The notes: generated from the letters alone by a model not told the origin. 33,211 nucleotides of DNA from Gordonia sp. UBA5067 (GCF_002414845.1 NZ_DIAX01000035.1:1-33211), one strand, 5' to 3'; shown: positions 6,424 to 14,468, numbered from the stretch's first letter. Numbers and translations: made by a program.

Positions 6424-7527
6424 CTACCGCGCTCCCAACAGGTTGGCGTACACCGCTGCCATTTCCAGCCGGGCGGCGAGGACCAGGTACGAGACCAGAC
6501 CGGCGGCGCCCTCGTCCCCGGGGGGCGGCCCGGCCGGTTCGTCCTGCCGATCGACCGGTCCATTGGGAGCCGATCCGACGAGCACCTCGGCACCGGGCAA
6601 TGCCGCCACGCGACGACGGGCCAGCCACTGATGAGCGGGGGTGCTGACTACGAACAATTGGGCGCGCGGCGACAACGGACCGTCGATCTGCGGGTCGTGA
6701 AAGACCGTGTCCACCGGCGCGCCGCCACGATCGCGCAGCAGTCGCGTCAGCGCCGACGCCAGGTCTACGGCACTGCTGACCACCCCGCCGACGGCGAACA
6801 GCGTGCTCGCGGTGCGCGCGGCAAGCGCGTCACCGGCCGGGCTGTCGCCGCTGAACACCGGCGCCGCACCACCGAACTTCTCGGCCAGCGCCTTGGCCGG
6901 CGCGCCATAGGTGTCGTGCGACGGATGGTTACGCGCAGCCTCAGCGTCGAGCGCATCGGCGAGCAGGTCCAGATCGAGATCGCCGGCGACGTAGCGAACC
7001 TGCGCGAGTCCCTGGCACACGGCGATCAAAGCGGCGACGTGCCCGGCGAAGCGGAACTGTTCGGGCACGACCACCCGCGGCGACAGGTCGATGCCCCGCC
7101 CTGCCAGCGCGCTGGCCAGCGGACCCTCGATCGGCGCTACGACGACGACCTCGGCGTGGCGTCGCGTCGCACGCGACGCAGCATCGGCCAGTGCACGGTC
7201 ACCGGCATCGTCGCCGACCAGGACGACCACGTCGAGTGGACCGATCCAGCCCGGCAACGCCGACGCCGCGACCAGCGGCACATCCAACCGCGCCGCGGCA
7301 TGGGCGATGACGAATCGCGCGGACTGGGCCGCGGCGACCGATCCACCGGTCACGATGATCACGCTTCGCGGGCGCAGCGTGGCGAGGGGCTCGGCGACCC
7401 CCTCGCGAACGGTCTCGGCCGTGGCACGGACCTGCGCGCCGGCACGGGCGGCGAGATGAAGCAGTCCGTCGACGTCGGCGTCGAGCAGACTACTCGGGTC
7501 GTCGAGGTCCACCCCTGTGGTGCGCAT
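6424..7527 (-). CDS. SIS-domain (phosphosugar isomerase-like) protein, TobH/Rv3256c family
   Basis: The 367-residue protein is the actinobacterial SIS-like partner encoded between manA and the phosphomannomutase/DUF3499 genes. It resembles bifunctional phosphoglucose/phosphomannose isomerases but its activity is not established. Visible features are an N-terminal MRTTGVDLDDPSSLLDADVD, a first Rossmann-like half with SVIIVTGGSVAAAQSARFV, and DVVVLVGDDAGDRALADA and AEVVVVAPIEGPLASA. A second half, after HPSHDTYGAPAKALAEKFGG, contains PVFSGDSPAGDALAARTAST. The frame extends to 7980, but ATG 7527 is preceded by a TACCCT hexamer with a six-base spacer, and the family start MRTTG fits. Its stop is two bases before manA, so the two are probably cotranscribed. 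A role in mannose-phosphate metabolism is inferred from context. Confidence 0.85.
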   Translation of the reverse strand: MRTTGVDLDDPSSLLDADVDGLLHLAARAGAQVRATAETVREGVAEPLATLRPRSVIIVTGGSVAAAQSARFVIAHAAARLDVPLVAASALPGWIGPLDVVVLVGDDAGDRALADAASRATRRHAEVVVVAPIEGPLASALAGRGIDLSPRVVVPEQFRFAGHVAALIAVCQGLAQVRYVAGDLDLDLLADALDAEAARNHPSHDTYGAPAKALAEKFGGAAPVFSGDSPAGDALAARTASTLFAVGGVVSSAVDLASALTRLLRDRGGAPVDTVFHDPQIDGPLSPRAQLFVVSTPAHQWLARRRVAALPGAEVLVGSAPNGPVDRQDEPAGPPPGDEGAAGLVSYLVLAARLEMAAVYANLLGAR

Positions 7528-7533
7528 GCCTCT

Positions 7534-7539
7534 AGGGTA
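7534..7539 (-). promoter_or_regulatory. -10 element of a leaderless promoter for the SIS-domain gene
   Basis: On the minus strand TACCCT, then AGAGGC, then the ATG at 7527. The spacing puts transcription initiation on the start codon. It implies that the SIS-manA pair can be expressed separately from DUF3499 upstream. Confidence 0.6.
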
Positions 7540-7571
7540 TCCATCCGCGTTCGGCGGCGGACCGGGGCGGC

Positions 7572-7997
7572 TCAGTCGACGTCGGGAAGGACCCGCAGGT
7601 GCCCGCGCCGACCCGGGCGCGGGCGCACCGACGAGGCGGATTCGCCCGCTGATCCGGGAACGGCCAGTGAGCCCGATCCGCGGCGGCGCGGTGGAAGATC
7701 GTCGAACGCGTCGAGCGGTTCGGATCCGACGGCCACTGATTCGCGGACCGCCTCGGCGAGCGCGGTGAGCTCTTGCTCTTCGCTGGGCACGCTGAACCCG
7801 CTCGAACTCCGCATAATCTCCCAGCCGCGCGGAACCGTGATCCGGTCGGCGTGCAGGGCGCACAAGTCCCACGAGTGGGGTTCGGCGGCGCGCGCCAGCG
7901 GACCGATCACAGCTGTCGACCCGCCGTAGTCGTAGGTCAGCGTCGCCACGGACGGGCGCGAACACGCCGGGCGCGAACACTGACGGTGATTGGTCAC
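7572..7997 (-). CDS. DUF3499 family protein (Rv3258c homologue)
   Basis: This is a 141-residue actinobacterial protein of unknown function. The N-terminal half is the conserved part: Cys7 and Cys12 (CSRPAC), a LTYDYGGSTAVIGPL strand region, then LCALHADRITVPRGWE with Cys46 and His49. Together these look like a C-x4-C...C-x2-H metal site. The C-terminal third is low-complexity Pro/Arg/Gly/Ser and probably disordered. The start is GTG 7997, preceded at the leaderless distance by TAATCT. The gene diverges from the zincin-like gene and leads the manA direction. In M. tuberculosis it is followed by the phosphomannomutase gene manB; here the SIS gene follows directly after 44 bases. Confidence 0.88.
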   Translation of the reverse strand: MTNHRQCSRPACSRPSVATLTYDYGGSTAVIGPLARAAEPHSWDLCALHADRITVPRGWEIMRSSSGFSVPSEEQELTALAEAVRESVAVGSEPLDAFDDLPPRRRGSGSLAVPGSAGESASSVRPRPGRRGHLRVLPDVD

Positions 7998-8003
7998 GGT
8001 GTC

Positions 8004-8009
8004 AGATTA
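8004..8009 (-). promoter_or_regulatory. -10 element of a leaderless promoter for the DUF3499 gene
   Basis: TAATCT on the minus strand, six bases before the GTG at 7997, close to the TATAAT consensus. It is one half of a compact divergent promoter pair; the other half is at 8079-8084. Confidence 0.65.
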
Positions 8010-8078
8010 GCCGCCCCGTGTGCGACCGGGCGCACGACACACCGAACCGGGGCGCGGGCGCCCGCTTCGCCCCCGACC

Positions 8079-8084
8079 TACACT
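8079..8084 (+). promoter_or_regulatory. -10 element of a leaderless promoter for the zincin-like gene
   Basis: TACACT is followed by seven bases and GTG at 8092. The two divergent -10 elements face away from each other across about 70 bp, so a shared regulator could act on both. Confidence 0.6.
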
Positions 8085-8091
8085 CATCGGT

Positions 8092-8562
8092 GTGCGACCG
8101 GAATCCATGCGTGCCCGGCGGGCCCGGGACCGACGCTCTCGCGGCCTGCGTTCTCCGTTGCTGCCACAGTCGGTGCCGGCGTGGACGTCGCGCGCCGATG
8201 AATTCGACAACGTCGTGATCGACGCGCTCGCGGAGATCGACGCAAAGTGGCACGACCAATTGCGCGACCTCAATATCGCCGTCGACGACGTTCCGCGCAT
8301 GCTCCCGATCGATCCCACCTCGGTGCAGTGGCCGGCGGAGGTGTCCGCCGATCGCGCGGTCCCGCTGGCACGACTCATTCCGGCGGCAGTCGACAACGCG
8401 GGCAACTGGACTCGTGCTCAAATCGTGATCTTCCGGCGCCCGCTGGAGATCCGCTCGAATGATCGCTACGATCTCGCTGATCTGGTGCGCGAGGTCCTCA
8501 TCGAACAGATCGCGACCTATCTCGGCCTCGATGAAGAAACGGTCGAGAACGGACCGTTGTGA
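8092..8562 (+). CDS. Zincin-like metallopeptidase family protein with degenerate active site (Rv3259-like)
   Basis: The 156-residue product belongs by context and layout to the small metallopeptidase (zincin-type) family encoded between DUF3499 and whiB2. An Arg-rich N-terminus is followed by FDNVVIDALAEIDAKWHDQLRDLNIAVDDVP. A strand pair then leads through AQIVIFRRPLEIRS to a helix LADLVREVLIEQIATYLGLDEETV. In catalytic members that helix carries HEIGHHFGL; here the aligned residues are E-Q-I-A-T-Y, so both histidines of HExxH are missing while the flanking pattern, including LGLDEE, is kept. Catalysis is therefore doubtful. GTG 8092 is chosen over an in-frame start at 8020 because the TACACT hexamer is placed for a leaderless start. 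It converges on whiB2. Confidence 0.8.
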   Translation: MRPESMRARRARDRRSRGLRSPLLPQSVPAWTSRADEFDNVVIDALAEIDAKWHDQLRDLNIAVDDVPRMLPIDPTSVQWPAEVSADRAVPLARLIPAAVDNAGNWTRAQIVIFRRPLEIRSNDRYDLADLVREVLIEQIATYLGLDEETVENGPL

Positions 8563-8566
8563 TCTG

Positions 8567-8581
8567 CGGAACCGGGTTCCG
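8567..8581. terminator. Inverted repeat in the convergent zincin/whiB2 gap
   Basis: CGGAACC and GGTTCCG form perfect 7-bp arms around a single central G, inside the 26-bp gap between the two stop codons. As a hairpin it must open its middle to form a loop, and there is no U-tract, so terminator function is a weak inference. A protein-binding palindrome is the alternative. Confidence 0.35.
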
Positions 8582-8588
8582 GCCGTAG

Positions 8589-8945
8589 TCAGATGATGCC
8601 GCGTTTGAGACGGCGGCGCTCGCGCTCAGAAAGTCCGCCCCAGATCCCGAATCGCTCGTCCTTGTGCAGGGCGTACTCGAGGCATTCCGGCTTGACTTCA
8701 CAGCCCGAGCAGATGCGCTTTGCCTCGCGGGTGGAGCCGCCCTTCTCGGGAAAGAATGCCTCCGGGTCGGTCTGGGCACACAGTGCCCGCTCCTGCCAAG
8801 TCTCTTCCAGTTCATCGAACAGCGCGTCGAAATCGTCCGGCACCACCGACAGGTGCATTCGAGCACCCGATCGAACGGTGCCGGCAGTGCTCGTCGGAAT
8901 GCCGTATACAGACGAGTCGTCGCCCAGCGGGTTCTCAATTCCCAT
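8589..8945 (-). CDS. whiB2: WhiB-family iron-sulfur transcription factor WhiB2
   Basis: WhiB2 (WhmD in M. smegmatis) is a [4Fe-4S] regulator needed for septation and cell division in mycobacteria. The 118-residue product has the four cluster cysteines at 56 (ALCAQ), 79, 82 and 88 (ICSGCEVKPEC). The turn motif GIWGG is at 100-104, followed by the basic tail SERERRRLKRG that contacts DNA or sigma factor. Upstream neighbours zincin/DUF3499 and downstream fbiA reproduce the Rv3258c-Rv3262 order, which identifies it as WhiB2 rather than another paralogue. ATG 8945 has a strong AAGGAG ribosome site 7-8 bases away. A start at Met30 (MHLSVVPDDF) is possible but less well supported. It has a long leader (see 8946-9320). 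Confidence 0.95.
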   Translation of the reverse strand: MGIENPLGDDSSVYGIPTSTAGTVRSGARMHLSVVPDDFDALFDELEETWQERALCAQTDPEAFFPEKGGSTREAKRICSGCEVKPECLEYALHKDERFGIWGGLSERERRRLKRGII

Positions 8946-9096
8946 CTCTGCGTCTCCTTCTCGTTGTCGCCTCAGCGTTGTGGTCCGGCGGCCACACCAC
9001 CGCTGGCCGCCGCGTGCCCGAATGTGCTTGTCGTCGCGTCCCGTTCGGCTCGGCGCCGCCCTCCGGTAGCCGATCCCAACCGTCGAATTCGAACAT
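8935..9096 (-). other. Possible upstream reading frame in the whiB2 leader
   Basis: An ATG at 9096 opens a 53-codon frame starting MFEFDGWDRLPEGG. It ends in a TGA 11 bases inside whiB2, so the frame overlaps the whiB2 start codon. It lacks an obvious ribosome site and resembles no family I know. Its value would be regulatory (translation coupling or attenuation). It could equally be chance openness in GC-rich DNA. Confidence 0.25.
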
Positions 9097-9174
9097 ATGG
9101 TCGAAAGTGCTGTGCCTCAAGGCAATTCACGTCCGCTGATGCCATAATTCAAATCCGCAAATGACACTGATGTG

Positions 9175-9204
9175 ATTAGACACTCGGACCATCGTCCAGG
9201 TCAA
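9175..9204 (-). promoter_or_regulatory. Sigma-A-type promoter of whiB2
   Basis: On the minus strand TTGACC (9204-9199) is separated by 18 bases from TCTAAT (9180-9175), a five-of-six match at each hexamer. The predicted start near 9168 leaves a whiB2 leader of about 220 bases. It is the best -35/-10 pair I found in the window. Confidence 0.6.
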
Positions 9205-9306
9205 GCCGAACCACAAAAACGCGCCTATATCACTTTCGATTCGAGATCCACCGCCTCGACACGGGGTTAAGGGATTGGCATTGGTCACACCCGATTCGGT
9301 GCCCAC

Positions 9307-9312
9307 TACAGT
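9307..9312 (+). promoter_or_regulatory. -10 element before fbiA
   Basis: TACAGT, eight bases before the GTG at 9321. Transcription would start at or 1-2 bases before the start codon, so fbiA-fbiB-NUDIX is probably translated from a leaderless or near-leaderless mRNA. Confidence 0.55.
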
Positions 9313-9320
9313 GGACCCTC

Positions 9321-10355
9321 GTGAAGGTCACTGTCCTCGTCGGCGGCGTCGGCGGCGCGCGCCTGCTACTCGGAGTGCGCGAGTTGCTCGGCCGCTCCCC
9401 GTTCCCCGATGCCACTTCCCCACCCCGCGACGAACCGCGGGATAACGATCCGCAGCATACCGTCAGCGCCGTCGTCAACGTCGGCGACGATGCCTGGATG
9501 CATGGCGTTCGGATCTGCCCCGATCTCGACACCTGCATGTATACGCTCGGCGGCGGCATCGACGAAGAACGCGCCTGGGGGCGGCGGAACGAGACGTGGC
9601 ATGCGAAGGAAGAGCTCGCCGCCTACGGCGCCGACCCCGACTGGTTCGGCCTCGGCGACCGCGATCTGGCCACCCACCTGATCCGCACGCAGATGCTCGA
9701 GGCCGGCTACCGGTTGACCGATGTCACGGCGGCACTGTGTCGGCGGTGGAACCCGGGGGTGCGGCTGTTGCCCGTCACCGATGAACGGCACGAGACCCAC
9801 GTGGTCGTCGACCCGCCCGACGGCGCGCAGCGCGCCATCCATTTCCAGGAGTGGTGGGTGCGCTACCGCGCCCAGATAGCGACAACCGGCTTCGCCCAGG
9901 TGGGAAGCAACAACGCGACGCTGACCGCGCAGGCCGCCCAAGCCGTGTCCGACGCCGACGTGATCCTGTTCGCACCCAGCAACCCGGTCGTCAGCATCGG
10001 GGCAATCCTGTCAGTCAATGGAATGCGTGCCGCACTGCGCACGGCACGGGCGCCGATCGTGGGAATCAGCCCCGTCATCGACAACAAGCCGCTACGCGGG
10101 ATGGCCGACGAGTGCCTATCGGTAATCGGCGTGGCGACCACTGCCGAGGCGATCGCCGAGCACTACGGGGCACGCAGCAACGCCGGCCTTCTCGATGGGT
10201 GGCTCATCGCCGACGGTGACTCCGCGTCGATCGACGGCATCGCCGTCGGCACCGCGCCGCTGCTGATGAGCGACCCGCGGGCCACCGCGCGAATGGTCCG
10301 GGCCGCGTGCGCCCTGGTCGGTGTCGACACCCCTGCGCTCGCCGGACCGGCGTGA
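9321..10355 (+). CDS. fbiA: 2-phospho-L-lactate transferase (F420 biosynthesis), FbiA/CofD
   Basis: FbiA joins an activated phospho-lactate/phosphoenolpyruvate-derived donor to Fo, giving (dehydro-)F420-0. The 344-residue protein opens with [17 protein letters not shown], the nucleotide-binding loop of the CofD family. [51 protein letters not shown] and [13 protein letters not shown] follow. An Asp/Pro-rich insertion of about 20 residues after residue 27 makes it slightly longer than the mycobacterial enzyme. GTG 9321 is the start, with a TACAGT hexamer just upstream and no ribosome site. The stop TGA overlaps the fbiB ATG (TGATG). The downstream fbiB and the whiB2 neighbour match Rv3260c-Rv3262. 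Confidence 0.97.
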   Translation: MKVTVLVGGVGGARLLLGVRELLGRSPFPDATSPPRDEPRDNDPQHTVSAVVNVGDDAWMHGVRICPDLDTCMYTLGGGIDEERAWGRRNETWHAKEELAAYGADPDWFGLGDRDLATHLIRTQMLEAGYRLTDVTAALCRRWNPGVRLLPVTDERHETHVVVDPPDGAQRAIHFQEWWVRYRAQIATTGFAQVGSNNATLTAQAAQAVSDADVILFAPSNPVVSIGAILSVNGMRAALRTARAPIVGISPVIDNKPLRGMADECLSVIGVATTAEAIAEHYGARSNAGLLDGWLIADGDSASIDGIAVGTAPLLMSDPRATARMVRAACALVGVDTPALAGPA

Positions 10356-11704
10356 TGGACCACCGCGCCCCCGGCCGGGTCGAGATCATTCCGATCACCG
10401 GGCTGCCGGAGTTTGGGCCCGAGATGGACGTTGCCGCGGCCATCCTCGACGCAGCCGAACTGCGCGATGGCGACGTCGTCGTCATCACCTCAAAGGTCTT
10501 CTCCAAGTCGGAGGGCCGGATGGTGCCCGCGCCCGCCGACCCGGCCGCGCGCGACGCCCTGCGCCGACGACTCGTCGACGAGGAGTCGGTGCGCATCGTG
10601 GCGCGCAAGAACCGCACCCTGATCACCGAGAACGCCTATGGCCTGATTCAGGCCGCCGCCGGCGTGGACGGATCAAACGTGGCCGCCGACGAACTGGCCC
10701 TGCTGCCGCGCGACCCGGACCGCAGTGCCGCAACGGCACGAGCCGCATTCGCCGCGGCCGGGTTCGACGTCGCAGTCATCATCACCGACACGATGGGCCG
10801 CGCGTGGCGCATCGGACAGACCGATGTGGCGATCGGGTCGGCCGGCCGGCCGGTCAGCCATAGTTACGAAGGCAGGCGCGACGCGCACGGCAACGAGCTG
10901 ATCGTTACCGAGATCGCCGTGGCGGACGAGATCGCCGCCGCCGCCGACCTGGTAAAGGGCAAACTCGACGGGGTGGCCGCTGCCCTCGTGCGCGGGCTGG
11001 CCGGGGTCGACGACGGCAGTTGCGCCGCCGACCTGGTCCGGCCGGCGACGGAGGACCTGTTCCGGCTCGGTACCGATCTCGCCGTCGCGCAGGGGCGCCG
11101 GGAGGCCGTGCTGACCCGCCGGTCGGTGCGCGCATTCGACACCGAGCCGGTCGAGCCCACCCTGATGCGGGCCGCCCTGGCCGAGGCCCTCACCGCCCCC
11201 GCACCACACCACACCCACCCGGTACGGTTTGTCTGGTTGCGCGACCCGGCGCGCCGCGTCGCTCTCCTCGACGCCATGGCCCAGGCGTGGCGCACCGACC
11301 TGCGTGGGGACGACAAAACCGCCGAATCCATCGACAGCCGTGTCCGTCGCGGCCAAATCCTCTATGACGCACCGGAAGTCGTGATCCCGTTCCTGGTTCC
11401 CGACGGCGCCCACACCTACCCCGACGAGCGCCGCAACGCCGCCGAGCACACCATGTTCACCGTCGCATCCGGCGCGGCGGTCGGGCTGCTGCTGGTAGCG
11501 CTGTCGGCGCGGGACATCGGCAGCTGCTGGATCGGTTCGACGATTTTCGCGGCCGGCGTCGTACGCGCACAACTGGGCCTCGCCGAGCACTGGGAGCCGC
11601 TGGGCGCCATCGCCATCGGCTATCTGCCCGACCGCCCCGACGACGGTTCGAACACACCGCCCCGAACCCCGCCGGAGCCGGCCGGGCTGGTGGTGGAGCT
11701 GTGA
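10355..11704 (+). CDS. fbiB: Bifunctional F420:gamma-glutamyl ligase / dehydro-F420 reductase, FbiB
   Basis: FbiB adds the poly-gamma-glutamate tail to F420-0, and its FMN-binding C-terminal domain reduces dehydro-F420. The 449-residue product has the CofE-type ligase domain first (about 1-245): [31 protein letters not shown], then [17 protein letters not shown] and a [20 protein letters not shown] segment. A nitroreductase-fold domain follows (about 250-449), beginning [16 protein letters not shown] and ending [22 protein letters not shown] 10355 overlaps the fbiA stop; a GTG one codon earlier (10352) is an equally possible start. The 3' end overlaps the NUDIX start by four bases. Both domains are intact. 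Confidence 0.96.
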   Translation: MDHRAPGRVEIIPITGLPEFGPEMDVAAAILDAAELRDGDVVVITSKVFSKSEGRMVPAPADPAARDALRRRLVDEESVRIVARKNRTLITENAYGLIQAAAGVDGSNVAADELALLPRDPDRSAATARAAFAAAGFDVAVIITDTMGRAWRIGQTDVAIGSAGRPVSHSYEGRRDAHGNELIVTEIAVADEIAAAADLVKGKLDGVAAALVRGLAGVDDGSCAADLVRPATEDLFRLGTDLAVAQGRREAVLTRRSVRAFDTEPVEPTLMRAALAEALTAPAPHHTHPVRFVWLRDPARRVALLDAMAQAWRTDLRGDDKTAESIDSRVRRGQILYDAPEVVIPFLVPDGAHTYPDERRNAAEHTMFTVASGAAVGLLLVALSARDIGSCWIGSTIFAAGVVRAQLGLAEHWEPLGAIAIGYLPDRPDDGSNTPPRTPPEPAGLVVEL

Positions 11705-12282
11705 GCGTGCATGCCACGACCCGGGCGGCATTGATCGCGTGGGCCCTCGACGATCCCGAGCAGGACGGGCTGCGCCACACCTACCTCGCGTTCCTCGACT
11801 CGGCCGCCGACGGGTGCTTGCGCGCCCACGCGCCCGGGCACATCACCGCCTCGGCGCTCGTCGTCGACGCCGCCGTTTCGCATGTGCTGCTCACCCTGCA
11901 TCCCCGGGTCGGCAAATGGGTGCAGCTGGGCGGCCACTGTGAGCCCGACGATCCGTCTATCGAGGCGGCCGCGCTGCGCGAGGCCGTCGAGGAGTCCGGT
12001 ATCGACGCACTGCAGCTGGTACCCGGGCCGGTCCACCTGCACACGCACCCGATCACCTGTTCACTCGGGGTGCCCACCCGCCACCTCGACGTCCGTTTCG
12101 CCGCAGTGGCACCACCGACACCGGATGGTTCGTTGCCCACCATCGTGTGCAGCGACGAGTCGTTGGACTTGCGGTGGTGGCCGCTGGACCGGCTACCCAA
12201 CAGTGAATTGGCGGCCCTCGTCGACGTCGCCATCCGCCGGATTCGCGCAATCGCTGCGCCGTCGTGGCAAACGTCGCCGTAA
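11701..12282 (+). CDS. NUDIX hydrolase translationally coupled to fbiB
   Basis: This is a 193-residue NUDIX-fold protein. The loop reads [20 protein letters not shown] followed by EESG, keeping the R93-E94 and E97-E98 residues that bind the divalent metal, with the 'GGH.EP.D' variant seen in one NUDIX subfamily. Substrates of this fold are nucleoside diphosphates linked to another group; the actual one cannot be read from sequence. The start GTG 11701 overlaps the fbiB stop by four bases (GTGA), indicating translational coupling. In M. tuberculosis the gene after fbiB is a different one (Rv3263, a methylase). A housekeeping or F420-pathway nucleotide role is inference only. Confidence 0.88.
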   Translation: MSVHATTRAALIAWALDDPEQDGLRHTYLAFLDSAADGCLRAHAPGHITASALVVDAAVSHVLLTLHPRVGKWVQLGGHCEPDDPSIEAAALREAVEESGIDALQLVPGPVHLHTHPITCSLGVPTRHLDVRFAAVAPPTPDGSLPTIVCSDESLDLRWWPLDRLPNSELAALVDVAIRRIRAIAAPSWQTSP

Positions 12283-12324
12283 CCCGTTTCGATCCGGCAG
12301 TCGGTCGCCAGCCCTGTCGCCGTC

Positions 12325-13542
12325 TCAGCCGACGACGACACCCTTGCCGATCGTGACGACGCCGCCTTCGCTCACCGAGTAGCGCTCCCGGTCGCGCGTG
12401 AGGTCGACGCCGAGTTGCGCCTCCGCCGAGACGACCACGTTCTTATCGAGAATCGCATTGCGAACCACGGCACCAGAATTGATTCGTGCACCCGGCATCA
12501 CCACACAGTTCTGCACGACGGCGCCGGCCTCGATCACCACGTCGGTGGAGATCACCGATCCACTGACCGCCGTCGCCTTGACGATGGAGCCGGCGCCGAC
12601 CACTGAGTTCTGCACCGAACCACCGCCGATGAACTTCGCCGGCGGCAGGTTGGACGTCTCACCCCGGATCGGCCACCGGCGGTTGTACAGGGTGAACACC
12701 GGGTTCGGGGACACCAGGTCCATGTGGGCGTCGAAGAAGGCGTCAATCGTCCCGACGTCTCGCCAATAGCCGCGGTCGCGGTCGGTCGCCCCGGGCACGT
12801 CGTTGTCGCGGAAGTCGTAGACGGCCGCATCGCCCCGCTCGACGAACGCCGGGATGATATTGCCGCCCATATCGTGCTGGGAGTCCTCGTCGGCGGAATC
12901 GCGCCGCAACGCCTCGATGAGCGCCTCGGTCGTGAACACGTAGTTGCCCATCGACGCCAGGGTCACCGCCGGGTCGTCGGCGACGGCGGGCGGATCGGCG
13001 GGCTTCTCCACAAACCGGGTGATCTGCCCCGATTCGTCGGCGTCGATGCAGCCCAGCGACGATGCCTCGCCACGCGGTACCCGGATCGCCGCGACGGTGG
13101 CCCCGGCGCCGGACTCGATGTGAGCCGCCACCATCTGCGCCGGGTCCATGCGATATACGTGATCGGCACCGAACACGACCAGGTAGTCGGGGTCCTCATC
13201 GTAAACGAGGTTCAGCGACTGCAAGATCGCATCGGCGCTGCCGGTAAACCAGCGCTTGCCCAATCGCTGCTGCGCGGGCACCGAGGTGATGTATTCGCCG
13301 TGAAAGCCGCTCGACCACCAGGTCTGGGCGATGTGCCGGTCGAGCGAATGCGACTTGTACTGCGTCAGCACGCAGATCCGTTCGCAGCCGCCGTTGACCA
13401 GGTTGGACAGCACGAAGTCGATCAGGCGGTACGTCCCGCCGAACGGAACCGCGGGCTTCGCACGATCCGCGGTGAGGGGGAACAGGCGCTTGCCCTCGCC
13501 GCCGGCGAGCACGATTCCCAGGATGTGTGGCGCTGCTCTCAC
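12325..13542 (-). CDS. glgC: Glucose-1-phosphate adenylyltransferase (ADP-glucose pyrophosphorylase)
   Basis: GlgC makes ADP-glucose from ATP and glucose-1-phosphate, used for glycogen and, in mycobacteria, for maltose-1-phosphate/alpha-glucan synthesis. The 405-residue protein has the nucleotidyltransferase start [18 protein letters not shown] followed by [23 protein letters not shown] is the catalytic aspartate region, then FVEKPADPP and [20 protein letters not shown]. The C-terminal left-handed beta-helix has hexad repeats ([20 protein letters not shown] and onward). The start is GTG 13542 with TAGGTT six bases upstream. The partner synthase gene glgM/glgA, next to glgC in M. tuberculosis, is not here; an rRNA methyltransferase gene is upstream instead. 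Confidence 0.97.
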   Translation of the reverse strand: MRAAPHILGIVLAGGEGKRLFPLTADRAKPAVPFGGTYRLIDFVLSNLVNGGCERICVLTQYKSHSLDRHIAQTWWSSGFHGEYITSVPAQQRLGKRWFTGSADAILQSLNLVYDEDPDYLVVFGADHVYRMDPAQMVAAHIESGAGATVAAIRVPRGEASSLGCIDADESGQITRFVEKPADPPAVADDPAVTLASMGNYVFTTEALIEALRRDSADEDSQHDMGGNIIPAFVERGDAAVYDFRDNDVPGATDRDRGYWRDVGTIDAFFDAHMDLVSPNPVFTLYNRRWPIRGETSNLPPAKFIGGGSVQNSVVGAGSIVKATAVSGSVISTDVVIEAGAVVQNCVVMPGARINSGAVVRNAILDKNVVVSAEAQLGVDLTRDRERYSVSEGGVVTIGKGVVVG

Positions 13543-13548
13543 CTCTTA

Positions 13549-13554
13549 AACCTA
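13549..13554 (-). promoter_or_regulatory. -10 element of a leaderless promoter for glgC
   Basis: On the minus strand TAGGTT, then TAAGAG, then GTG 13542. It lies in the 33-bp gap after the methyltransferase stop, so glgC can be transcribed on its own. Confidence 0.55.
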
Positions 13555-13575
13555 ACGCAGGCGGCCGCCAGCCGC

Positions 13576-14421
13576 TTAGGAGAGCGCGACAGTGATGTCC
13601 ACCGCCAGCGTCACCGCGCAGGTGGCGTCGGCGTCACACAGCTTCTCGGCGCGATCGCGCAACCGGGCGGCGTCGGTGTGAAACGCACTCGGCCCCATGG
13701 CCACCACATTCACAAGGTCGTCGCGACCCCACTCGTCGCGGCGCTGCACGCTGCTGGTGGATATCGTGGAGAACCCCACCTCCCCCAGTTCGGCCGCTAG
13801 TCGTTCGCGCTTGCCCGGCGCCACGCCCAGCATCCCCATCGGCTCGATCAGTTCGCGCAGATGGTCGGCCTGCGGAGTCACCGCGACAAGCAGTCCGCCG
13901 GGTAGCAGGATACGTCGCGCCTCCTCGAAGCCACGCGGTGCGAACACCGCCAGGACAACATCGGCGCAGCCATCGGCCAGCGGCCACGGCTGCCACAGAT
14001 CGGCCACCACCGCACCCGCGCGCGGATGACTCGTCGCCGTGGCCCGGGCCGCGTACTTCGACAGGTCCAGACCGATCCCGCGGGCATCGGGATAGACGTC
14101 CAGACAGGTCGCCAGGTAGTCGCCGGTGCCGCAGCCGGCGTCGACGATCAGTGGCGCGGCACTGCCTCGCAGCACCTGCGCGACGGCCTCGGCGACGGCG
14201 GTCCGCAGCGCCCGGTATGGCGCGGTCGCAAGCGCGGCACGGCGCGCGGCGATCATCTCGGCGGTATCGGATGAACGGCCGGTCGACCGTCCGCTGAGCA
14301 GGGAGACATAGCCCTGCCGCGCGATATCGAAACGGTGCCCGGCCGCACAACCGAGAATGGGCGCCTGCGGCCCGATTCGGCCCAGCGACGCCGCACACAC
14401 CGGACAGTGCAACGCACTCAT
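13576..14421 (-). CDS. 23S rRNA (guanine-N1)-methyltransferase, RlmA/TlrB type
   Basis: This is an S-adenosylmethionine-dependent methyltransferase of the RlmA(I)/RlmA(II) family, which modifies helix 35 of 23S rRNA (G745 or G748). The 281-residue product opens with a zinc knuckle, CPVC at residues 6-9 and Cys24/His28 in LGCAAGHRFD, typical of the family. IARQGYVSLL follows, then the SAM-binding motif I VDAGCGTGDYLA and LDLSKYAAR. VLAVFAPRGFEEARRILLPGG and VTPQADHLREL complete the core. The exact target base is not decidable; RlmA(II)/TlrB enzymes can reduce susceptibility to some macrolides, which would be inference here. The start is taken at ATG 14421; an in-frame start ten codons earlier (14451) is possible. 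It sits between DUF3117 and glgC. Confidence 0.88.
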   Translation of the reverse strand: MSALHCPVCAASLGRIGPQAPILGCAAGHRFDIARQGYVSLLSGRSTGRSSDTAEMIAARRAALATAPYRALRTAVAEAVAQVLRGSAAPLIVDAGCGTGDYLATCLDVYPDARGIGLDLSKYAARATATSHPRAGAVVADLWQPWPLADGCADVVLAVFAPRGFEEARRILLPGGLLVAVTPQADHLRELIEPMGMLGVAPGKRERLAAELGEVGFSTISTSSVQRRDEWGRDDLVNVVAMGPSAFHTDAARLRDRAEKLCDADATCAVTLAVDITVALS

Positions 14422-14468
14422 CACCTGGTCGAGTGCGGCGCCCGGACCCACGAGCTTCTGGGGTGGCG

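Larger units (their letters stand above)
8946..9320. other. 375-bp intergenic region: whiB2 leader and fbiA promoter
   Basis: This is the longest gene-free stretch in the window. It is richer in A+T in its middle (about 9080-9240) than its surroundings. On the minus strand it holds a good sigma-A-type promoter (9175-9204), then about 220 bases of whiB2 leader with a TCGAATTCGA palindrome at 9083-9092. On the plus strand it holds the fbiA -10. No conserved protein was found. Confidence 0.7.

Noticed and set aside
6121..7929. Plus-strand open frame (602 codons) opposite manA, the SIS gene and DUF3499
   Set aside because: It crosses three conserved genes on the other strand and has shadow-type composition.
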